From the NCBI RefSeq assembly GCF_020085105.1, contig NC_058052.1, forward strand, positions 8,479,733-8,543,732: a stretch of DNA of 64,000 nucleotides, written 5' to 3'. The DNA is from Siniperca chuatsi (Eukaryota; Chordata; Actinopteri; Centrarchiformes; Sinipercidae). The notes under the pieces are model-generated. The model saw only the letters and a list, made by a program, of their open reading frames with translations. It did no database searches and had not been told where the DNA came from. Positions 54,432 to 64,000 of this stretch are shown one piece after another. Both the position numbers and the translations under genes were made by a program. Positions within the stretch are counted from its first letter, which is position 1, and every line of letters starts with the position of its first letter.

Positions 54432-57400
54432 AGATGAAGAGGATAGTGATAGAGGCAGAGGAAAAAATAATAATCGAGGGCCAAAGAGTAAAAATCATCA
54501 TAGGAAAAGGACAGAAGAAAACAATGACATATACAGCCAGAGGAGATCAATCTTCAAGGTCAAGGCATTTAAAAAGGTATGATAGGTATTAAGCTGATAC
54601 TCTTATGCAGTACAATACAATAAAAGAAACTGTTGAAAAAGCTTTGATTATTAGATCATCAACCACTGTGACAGAACAGCATCAGTCTAGATTTTGTACA
54701 GCCCAGTCCCTACAGCTCACCGCACTATCCCTGCGGCCTCTGCTGAAGCGCTCCTGGGACACGCTGCTGACAGTGTCATCATCTGAGGAAGACTGAGAGG
54801 AAAACGCACACATACAAAACACACACGCACATGATGAGGAGGCAAAGTAATGTAGGATGGCTGCATGCCCAAGGCTTTCTCTGACACACACACACACACA
54901 CACACTTCTTGTTCAAACAGCAATCCGTAGACATCCAGTAGCAGTTTCTGTATTAAAACAGATTATTGGATTACTCCTAAGACTGTAACCCTAGAAGTAA
55001 TGCCAATTCAGTTTATTCAATTCATTCATGCAATTAGGATAATTTTGTCAAATGCACCAACTGGAGCTAAGTCAGATTGGACAACCTTGCTACAACATCT
55101 TAGCCTGCACAGCACTGCAGAAGAAATTATTAATTCAAACACTTTAATGTCAATCAGTGATGCTGTTCCCTAAAGCAAGCTCTAGCTAGTTTGGTATGGG
55201 TGATCAACATTGTACCTAGGAGGAGGGAGACCTGATGCTGAGAGGGGGGTGAGGGGAAGCTTGTTAGTAGCGGGCATCTGTTTGTGGTGTTGGCTGTCAT
55301 CATGCAGGGTAGCGGTGGTTTTAAGGTGCTCACCACAGGGCTGCTGCGGGTGGAGCTGGCTCCTGAGGAGTACCAGCTGTATTCAGAGGGCTGCGACAGG
55401 AAAGGGGATCAACATGAAGACAGACGCCAGGCCACAGGCACAACAGTAAGCTGCTGTGGTGGTGACATTGTAGAAACGCTGTTTGACAAACATTCAGAAG
55501 ACTTACAGCTCTTGAACTGTACCCCGAGCCATAAAGACCGTTGTCATCGTAAATAGAGGCCTGAGGGCACACGTGGGAGACAATGCAGGACTCAGCAAAA
55601 CACAAGAGGGAGAATAAATCTTTGACGCACTAGCTAAGTAGGCTGAGTAGAATGACTTTCTCTGGGCCATGCAATAAACAGAAACACTCTGTATTTCCAA
55701 CATCAAGTAGGCCATTTGTTTCGATGTTCTACAACAAAAGCCCTGGCTTCACACAAACTCCTGCCTTATCTCACTGAAGCACAAATGTCTGGCCACAGTG
55801 CTCAAGAGTGTCCAGGAGCTAAATATAAGCAGTCCCAGCCACCCTGGGCATCCTATCAGATATATGTGGCCACAAGAGAGGGGGGAGGTCTACTTCTGAA
55901 GGTAACTAGAGGCATGCAGAGAGATGCTGGCCACTCAGTGGACAGAAACTGACCATGCTGTAGCTGCGAGATAGCCCCGTGCCAGTGGTGGAGGACGAAG
56001 AAGTGGTGGCCTGTCAGAGAGGAGGGGAGCAGGGAAATGTCAGTTTAGAGGCCAGAGGAAAGCTGTGGCAGGAATGTGAGGTGGAGGGAGACTCAAGAGC
56101 TGCAGCAAGTGGAAACAGGATGAATGTTTTGCTGACCCTGTAACATTTAGGGCCAAAAGTGTTGAGAGGAGTAGTGAGGTCAGGTAACACTGTCCCTGTT
56201 GACTGTTTTAATACTGGCAGAGCACCACCTTTGTCAGTCAGCGACTAATTTACATAAATTCAAACGATTACAAGAACTGTTTTACAGTGAAGAGAGATCG
56301 CAATCTAAAAGTCAAGCTTTGGATTTCTATGACATACTAGGGGCTATCAGCTACACTAACTACAAAACCATTCTCTCTTTGCGTTGATGCTTTTATGACA
56401 CAGACAATATCCCCTCCCCAGTTATATAACAAGTTTCCTAGGCATATAAATGTCCAATAAACTAGACCATGCAGATAGGAATATACTGCTTCAACTGGCT
56501 CTGGTTTCACTGAGTGTCCTTTAACCACATCAGCCTGTGTATAACAGGATTGAAAGTTGAACAGCACTGTCAGGGGGACCGACCCGAGGCTGATAGGTGG
56601 AAGTGGAAGGAAGAGGCGGTGCTTTGGTCTTCGTTAGGCTGGTGTAGTTCCTTTGATCATGGTACAGTCCAGTCTGGAAGGGTAGCAACATAATATGACC
56701 TCAAACAAACACTGACATAACACATTTTATCCTCAAGTGTCAGACTAATATCTATTTCAGATACATTCAACACGGCTTTTCAACATTTATGTGACGTTTC
56801 ACAAGACAATGAATAGTCAATCTTACCAGGGGTTAAGGCGATCAACAGTAAATCACCACTGCAAGCCACTATGATTAGTCTACACTGCCTCCATGCATGA
56901 GGCTGCAGCAAAGACACCAATACTAAAGGAGTCCACTGACCAGCAGGTCCTTCTTCGAGGAGCTGGCCTTTTTATAGCCATGCAGGTCATTGTACACAGA
57001 ACTCTGTTTGCCCAGAAAAAAATTTTACAAAATAAATAAATAAATAAAAAATTTGCTAAAATGGGACAAAAAGGACTAGAGGAAAAGCGTAGAATCAGTG
57101 ATAAACAGATAATCATCACATAGGTACATACAGTGGATCGGGAAGTCTTGAGGGTGGAGCTAGTGGAGAGGCCATCCTGAAGAGAGAACAGGAGTCACAA
57201 GGATTGTGATCAGAAGAAGATCAATTATCTTGTTGTGTCTACTAACACTAGGTTAGTAATCCAACACAGCAATTGATCAAGCAAACCATTTATTTTTCTA
57301 CACCTTGCCAAAGCCACAGCGAAGGAAAAAATACATTTGTCAGTGTCACTCTGCCCATTATGGTGGTTGTGTGATATTATTAAGTAAAGAAAATATGATG

Positions 57401-59772
57401 TTGAAAACGCAGAGTCAGCCTAAAGTATAACTTTTTTGTATTAACAGGTACAAATGCAGACGTTCCCTATATAATCCTGTTGAAAACAGCTATTGGCAAT
57501 ATCCTTTGAGTCCATACTGTTGATTGTATAATTTGACAGATTCTATCAGATAACTGGCCAAATATCTTGTCAAGGTACAAAAAAGTCCATCAGAATCACA
57601 CAGCAACACATTCAAGAATAATACGGGGAGAAATTCAACGTGGAAAAGAAAGTGAAACAGATGCGTCCTACTGCCGCCTCAATATTATGTCTCCTTCCAG
57701 GTATTACCTAATCATATACAATAGTCATATACAAATCTCCAGTATGAAATGGGTATAATTGCAGCAGAAGTAGATGAAACGGACTGAAGGAAAGTGGATA
57801 CACCAAGAAAATTTTAAATCTGAAAACAGTTGGTTGCTATTGAGCACATCCTTTGGAATTTAAGTTAGTTCTGCTTAGCACAATAAAGTTAGCCACATCT
57901 GAACTCTGGTTACATGCTAAGAATCCAGGTATTCAATCAGTTGCCAACCTCCCGCGAATATACATCATGCTCTCACACACATGCACACACAACGCACCAA
58001 GGCATCTTTTCTACGGGAACTGGATCGACTCCCCAAGTCACGCATTGCTGATGAGGTTGACTTAAAATAAAAAACAGACAAAGTATTTTATGCTATATGA
58101 CCCAAATGAACACTACCAAATAAAAGTATTTCATGTATTGCTTAATACACTATTTTAAGTGCTTTCCTAACAAAAACAATGGCTTACACACATCATTGTG
58201 CCCCTATGAGAGCACAGTCTTAATAAAACTGGCAGGGACGTATTATGTACGCACCCTGTAGCTGCGGACTGACATGACATCATCATCCAGCCCCTGTTGA
58301 TGTGGAAACATGGAGTCACAGCAGAAAAGCAGACAGAGAGGAACATGGGTGATGAGAGATTAACTGCAGGATTAAAGGAGAAAGAAGAAAGGAAATACAG
58401 GCAGACAAAGAGGATGTGTGTGGGGGAGATACAGACCCGGCGATGATGGCTGCTAGATCTACTACTACTAGAGGATCTGGCCTTTTCTGTATCAGCCTGG
58501 AGTAAGGAAGGAAAGTTGGAAAAGATTACAGAGTGAAAGTAGAGAGGCTCAATCACAGGGGTGAGTAAGGTCACTACAATGCTCAACAGTTGCTATGCAA
58601 AGTCCAAATCATGCAAAACAACTTCTGTCATCATGTTTATAACCAAATGGATGTCATAAACATTTGCAAATGTTATCCTCTTCAAGCAGGATTAATGATA
58701 TACAACAACAGCTAATATATTGCACATTTTTGTCTCATCTGTTCTTTTAAAAAGGCAATATAAAACAACAATAAAAAATCTCTGCTTCTCTTTACTGTGT
58801 CGATACACCAACTCACATACAGATTCATTCCATGCAGAAGTTGTTCATTAACATTCAAAAGCATCCATCATTACTGAAGTAGCTGGAGGTTGGACATCCA
58901 AACCAACGTCTTTCATGCAGACTCACCCACCCTAAATAAAGTCAAAGGCCAATGCTTGCTCTACGAATACACACAGCTACAGATTACGGTGTCTCCAAAG
59001 CAAATACACTGCTGAGGCATATTTCCACAGTGAGGTACAGTGTAGTCTGTAAATCAAGTGCAGCTAAATGGTCAGGGTTGACTGGGGCTCAATGCCACAC
59101 AACAGGCTGTGTCAGTGAAGTGAGAGGCTGCAACACTCTCTTGCGCTCGCCTACCATCCACTGGTGGATCTGACCCCATTTTCTGTTGCTACCACTGGAT
59201 GAGCGGTAAGAAAGCTGGACAGAGGGAGGAAGTGCCAGGAAAAACATACAATCATATTCACTGAAACTGCTGAAATGTAAAAACTGGGTGACATTTACAT
59301 CAGAAATAGAACTTTTGGTTTCATCTGTGGACATGCAGCACTTTCTGTGGGTTTGGACTGTGGTATTTTTGTGTATGAACTGTCAGATTTATCTAAAAAA
59401 ATATATTTCAAGGTATAGAGCCAAACAACTCCTCTGTACCAGTGACTATGGATGTAGATTAACAGCTTGCAAACATTGAGTCAGCTACTGTAGTAACTGG
59501 TTCATGTAAAAACAACAAATAAAAGAAAAAATACACAGAGGAGAAAACAGGACAGTTTCCATGTTCAAACTACAGTTGATCTGTGGTGAGAGCAACAGTT
59601 ATGGGGCATTACACTAGCTCCCTTGATGGGTCGAATAATGGTCACAGTGCATCTTTACCAGTCAGGTCCATTTTGCATTATATACCTCTTTCTGCTGCCG
59701 TTCAAGTTCCCTCATTCGAATATCCCTGGCCTCTGCTCGAGCCGCCCTCTTCGCTGCCAGCCTCGCCTCTGC
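47808..59772 (-). CDS. lrrfip2: LRRFIP2, coiled-coil adaptor, 5' end beyond window
   Basis: Binds Flightless-I and MyD88 and Dishevelled in mammals, acting in TLR4/NF-kB and Wnt signalling. Exons seen, low to high: 47808-47918, 47994-48098, 48214-48293, 48391-48561, 48693-48825, 50229-50330, 51039-51131, 51543-51635, 51757-51927, 52788-52859, 53325-53456, 53787-53828, 54256-54369, 54721-54792, 55334-55390, 55507-55560, 55954-56010, 56584-56673, 56941-57003, 57132-57176, 58255-58293, 58437-58496, 59155-59214, 59686-59772. The first one seen encodes [20 protein letters not shown]; the usual MGTPG-type first exon is not in the window. Then come many small Ser/Arg-rich exons, the coiled coil ([20 protein letters not shown] onwards), [15 protein letters not shown], and an end at LAKRLEKM-like [28 protein letters not shown] and the tail separate it from LRRFIP1, as does its place beside mlh1. 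Confidence 0.93.
54379..54427. repeat. (CA)n microsatellite beside a splice acceptor
   Basis: About 24 CA units. In the lrrfip2 transcript this is a UG repeat that ends 7 bases before the acceptor AG of exon 54256-54369. Confidence 0.9.
54884..54905. repeat. (CA)n microsatellite in lrrfip2 intron
   Basis: About 11 CA units, 90 bases upstream (transcript sense) of the acceptor of exon 54721-54792. Confidence 0.75.
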
Positions 59773-60344
59773 CTGTGACACACAACATGAACATACTTGT
59801 TAGCCATGAATGGAAACTCATAAAGGTGCCTTTCTCTGAGGACACACCCAAGGAGTGCAAGAAATAAACACAAGAAAGGGAATAGCTTCAATCAAAAAAC
59901 AATCACAAAGTAGAATTTACATGAGCATATATGGGTACTCAAGTCATCAGTTTCCTGTAAGAGAAAAGAGACAGTGGAAAATGTACACTAATTAACCAAA
60001 TTAACCAGCCTTTGATGTTGACTTTATGGTAACACTGCATAAAAACACTATAGTTTCTTGTTTAGATATATAAAACAAATCAAACAAAAAAAAATGAAAA
60101 CAATGTGTAACTGCTTTGTTTTCTCAGATATACAATCTAGTTTAGAGGACAGTTATATGCAGCATCAGAATAATGTGTCAAGTCTATAATACCTTTTCTG
60201 CTGATAAAAATTGATATACTTGCAATAGTTATACTGCCTTTTAAATGCTTTTCTAAAAACAACTGAATATTCAACAATAGACCACACAGTTTTAGAGACT
60301 TGGTGGTAACCTCACACTAGGAATGAATGCAGTTCACCAAAAAC

Positions 60345-60720
60345 AAACTAGAACCCAACCGATAAATCCGTATTACTGAAAGTTTCAGCCCATAAGTAAC
60401 AAGAAACAGTACAGTACAGAAATGCCAAACATATATTCGAGGTAATGTAGAAACAGTAATTCAGTCACACAGTTTATCCACCAGAGAGCACTGACAAATT
60501 TATTTATCAACTGTAAAATGTTCCACTCAGTACATATCTTGGTCTTTAATAGACAAATTTAGGGATTCCTTATAAAAAGTGTTTGTTTATCCTTTGAGCT
60601 TATGTAAAAAAAAAATAATAATTATTGGCTGATATATCGTTATCAGATTTTTTTTTAACTCTCAAAGTCAGTATCAGTCTAACAAACCCACTATTAGCCA
60701 GGCTATAATATGGACACTGT
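60345..60720. repeat. Decayed dispersed repeat
   Basis: Ends recall a fish element with 'gaacccaaccgataaatcc' at one side and 'gctgatatatcgttatcag' inside, the pattern of ATATCGG-rich MITEs. Strongly diverged; borders uncertain. Confidence 0.3.
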
Positions 60721-61765
60721 ACAGCGTAACAGTACAGTCCATACTGTACGGTGTGCCCTAGCTGACCAGTTTTGTCCATGAGTCACAGCTCTGTAGTGCT
60801 GTCCAGAATGAGTGTTTGGGATGCCTCATCACCAACAACATGTGCTAACCATCAGTTTCAGGAGGGCTGATTTAAAGACCCTGTGGGGGAGATGGCAATA
60901 GTGCACAAACAAACAGCGTAGCACAGTATCAGAGCAAAGAGAAAACAAAGAGAGTCACAATAGTGTGGTTCTGCTCAGTCTGTAAATATGGAGGCGATTT
61001 CAAAATATCTAACTAGCTAGCTAAGTCAAAACTAAGCCCAATAAACTCTTCTCTGGGGAGAAAGTGAGAAGAGTCATCACACAATTTGCCCCCAACTGAG
61101 TCAGAATATGAACAAGAGCTAATGTTACAGAGTACCTCAGCAGAAGGAGCTAATTTAGGCGAGCCCCTAGGAGCCACACAGGTGACTATGTAGACTATCC
61201 TTCCATTACGTCCATAATACCAATTACATTCCATACATGCTCTGAAACTGAACATCCCACCTCATGGAGCCTAGCCCTTTATCTCTAACTAAAAGACAGT
61301 CCATAAATACAGTGTGTGTGTTGTGTACAGTATCTCACTGCAGACAAACACTGTCAGCATTCCAGCAATTTCTTATCTGCATTGCCAGAATAGTAGGCCT
61401 GCGGGTATAGACTATTCCTGTTTCAATAACAGCCTGGAATGAACAAACACTGTTTTATAGTGATGCTATATGTAGTGTTGTGTAAAATAGAAATGATTAG
61501 TTATTGTTATTTCCAAAAACATTTTAAAAACAGAAAAAAAGACACTTGTGTCTGAGGCTAAGGCAGAGTTAAATAGTAGGAGGAATTGACCTGTACTCAG
61601 TTGGACAGACCATAGTTTTAGTTAAACAGGAGTATAATAACTATCTGGTTTTAATGATAAGATACCTTAACCTCCCAAGATAGGCAATGAGTGAAAACCC
61701 TGACCCAGTATGTTATAGTCAGAGCAAAGTTGGGGTGATGAGTGAGATACAGTAATGACCATGAC

Positions 61766-62063
61766 AAGAGCTGCAACGATTAGTCGAACGAAAGAAAATT
61801 AATTGCCAACTACTTTGATTAGCAATTAATCGTTTCAGTCATTTTTCAAGAAAAAATGTCCAACATTTGCTTGTTCCAGCTTCTTAAATGAAAGGATTTA
61901 CAGCTTTTCTTTTGAAGCCATTTGAAAACGTCACTTTGGACACTGGGAAATTGTGATGAGCATTCACAATTCTGTGACATTCTGACACAACGATTAATCG
62001 ATTAATTGTGAAAATAATCTGCAGATTAATCGATAATGAAAATAACTGTTAGTTGCAGCCCTA
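61766..62063. mobile_element. hAT-type MITE with 8-bp target duplication
   Basis: A 298-bp element. The left end AAGAGCTGCAACGATTA and the right end GTTGCAGCCCTA match as terminal inverted repeats. It is flanked on both sides by ACCATGAC (61758-61765 and 62064-62071), an 8-bp duplication as hAT transposases make. Internal subterminal repeats ATTAATCG/CGATTAAT are typical of the family. Confidence 0.8.
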
Positions 62064-64000
62064 ACCATGACATAAAATATGCATTTTTAGTAGCTAATAC
62101 ACAAATCTTAAAAAGGCAGAATAAATAGGATTTTCCTAAAAAAAAAAAAAGAAAGAAAAGAAAAATGTATGGACTCATACAAAAATAATCCCCTTCAATC
62201 ATCATTTATGACCCACTATAAGTGTGTGGCGGTGTCTGTATCTGCAGAGACCCTCCTCATTTCATCATCACTAATAAATGTGAACAAAGGAGTATCATCA
62301 ATTTTCCTATGGCTGCTTTGTGTGATTTTGAAGTATAACTGATGGTCATACAATGAAACATGCTTTGTACGAGGTGAAAAAGGAAATAAAGTTGCAAGTG
62401 TATGAGGAGAAAGAGCAAATGAGAAAGCAAGAGAGACGGCTGGCCCTGTGCTCTGCACCTGTTGAGCTGTCTGACAGTGTGCCCTGCTCTGCACAGCAGC
62501 ACAGCTGAGCTCTCTGTCTCTGTCCTATCTATAGCCTGGCCCATCCGGCCCCAGCTCTCTGACAGCCATGTCATGGGGCTGGGAGGGTAACCTGAGCAGA
62601 AGAAGTTCAACATCAAACACACCTACAGCACTCTGGGCAATAAGTGTCCAGCAATGCAGCATGAGATCACCTGGAGCACTCCAACACTGAATTGCGTATG
62701 TACACTGAGAGTACCAGCTAATACCCCAGTTAGGGTAGTTCCAATGAAATGTAAATTATATTAAAAATAACTATTTTGGAGTGTTGGACTGTTGGTTTAA
62801 AAAAAGCAACTTGAAGACATCTGGGCTCTGGGAAATTGTGATGAACTGCACAATTCATCAAAAAAGTAATCACCACAATATTCCAATATTGAAACTGAAA
62901 CACAACATGCAGTGTCCAACAAATAATGAAATTAAATAAAATTTTAAATAGTAAATGGAGTAAGGCATCTCCATTACTGTGGTCAATACTGCTGCATTTA
63001 TGATCTTAATACTCTGCTACCTAACAATAATTGTACTTTTAGGTCACTCTCTCTGTTTTTAATGCTTGTTTGTGTACATACTTTTGCCTATATTGTTACT
63101 TGCCCTTATTTTATATTTATGCTGCACACTGCTGAAGCGCTGCTAAATAGTTTTTCATTGTTCTGAATACAATGATAATAAAGATATATCTATAAATTGA
63201 AAAAAAAATTGTAACAAATAAGCCTATAATGTATATTAAATGGAAGGTGCAGATATGTAAATGGAATACTTTAACATCCTCAATTTGAAATAAATGCATA
63301 AAAGCTGAATTTTATTTAGCAATAATCTGCAGTCTCCTAAACGTATACAGAAAAAGAAAGTGACACTTTCCATTGCAATAATGACTTGTTGATATCACAA
63401 ATGAAAGCATATGGACTATGAACTATAGCTTCCACATAAACACACACCCTCTATACACCGAGGAAAGTCAATGATTGCTTTGTTCAAGCACCTTTAGTTC
63501 CCTTAGATCCTAATCTGAGGGACAACGGGTATGAGATGATCATCTAATTCTAACACTTGGCCACTGTCAGATTTGTAAGCAAGCTGCTGGTATTCAGAAG
63601 GACTGACTGCCCAGTAATGTAAGAGGCCTCAGAACTGGGCTGGTGACGGTGCAGGCTCAAATTCACAGTCATTCTCAGCAGTGATCCGTGCCAAGCACAG
63701 GCAGGCGGGCTGTAATTTTTCTTAAATCAGGCACATACAACACGAAGCAGAAGCAGCAATGTTTTGAAAATTTGTTTGGGAGGGTGGTGATGTGCAACAA
63801 GTTAGACACTGACCCCTTGAACTCCCAGCACAGTTGATTTAATCTCTGGTTTGCTCCACAAAGATTTTCAGATTTAGGACCTGACTGGGAGGGTCGGATG
63901 ACTCATGTTTCTATGATCGGCCTGCATGACTATAAAGAGAGCAAATAGAGCCTTGTGCTTAGTGCCCAAGAATGAGGCACCGCACAGCTTTCAAACAACA

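Larger units (their letters stand above)
59773..64000 (-). other. lrrfip2: First intron of lrrfip2 (partial), repeats only
   Basis: I searched for the expected first coding exon (Met-Gly-Thr-Pro...Ala-Glu-Asp-Glu-Ala) and did not find it, so it lies past 64000. The region holds a decayed repeat (60345-60720), the hAT MITE (61766-62063), a partial relative of that MITE near 62810-62890, and AT-rich sequence. ORFs at 62216-62622 show no domain. Confidence 0.6.

Noticed and set aside
54350-54592. ORFs with long (TH)n or (CV)n runs
   Set aside because: Pure translations of the CA microsatellite in an intron.
47808-59772. Calling the last gene lrrfip1
   Set aside because: Some exons ([20 protein letters not shown]) resemble both paralogues, but [15 protein letters not shown], the [14 protein letters not shown] block, the C-terminus and the mlh1 neighbour point to LRRFIP2.

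Overview
This window is vertebrate nuclear DNA, most likely from a percomorph teleost. Genes are split into small exons with GT-AG introns, proteins match vertebrate families over full length, and introns carry repeats typical of ray-finned fish: L2-like LINE pieces, a Tc1-like element, hAT-type and other MITEs, and long CA runs. There are no operons or prokaryotic signals. The species was not determined.

Layout, left to right. (1) 809-13259, minus: herc4, a complete HECT/RCC1 ubiquitin ligase in 23 coding exons (1048 aa), with a 3' UTR to its left and a likely non-coding first exon near 14.3 kb. One of its introns has TT instead of GT at the donor. (2) 16840-17481, plus: a four-exon gene for an 81-aa secreted peptide that I cannot assign to a family. 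(3) 18697-20211, minus: an AIG1/ADTRP-family membrane hydrolase (220 aa), best called adtrp. (4) 23047-29853, minus: fam83h (1660 aa), four coding exons with a 4.2-kb last exon. (5) 31.2-38.9 kb: gene-poor spacer with repeats. (6) 38917-44889, plus: mlh1, complete in 19 exons (730 aa). (7) 45024-46617: a dead, rearranged Tc1-like transposon. (8) 47808-59772, minus: lrrfip2 from its second coding exon to the stop (24 exons seen); its first coding exon lies beyond the right edge.

The convergent pair mlh1 and lrrfip2 is the same arrangement as in human 3p22, so it is a conserved vertebrate block. In human, relatives of the other genes lie on different chromosomes (HERC4 on 10, ADTRP on 6, FAM83H on 8), so the left part is a fish-specific neighbourhood. 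The genes do not form one pathway: they cover ubiquitination, lipid-ester hydrolysis, CK1/keratin scaffolding, mismatch repair and an actin/innate-immunity coiled-coil adaptor.

The points most worth following are the unassigned secreted-peptide gene, the herc4 donor lesion, the UG-repeat next to an lrrfip2 splice acceptor, and the Tc1 element whose left half is an inverted copy of its right half. Exon borders were set by eye from reading frame, splice dinucleotides and remembered human homologues; no alignment was run.
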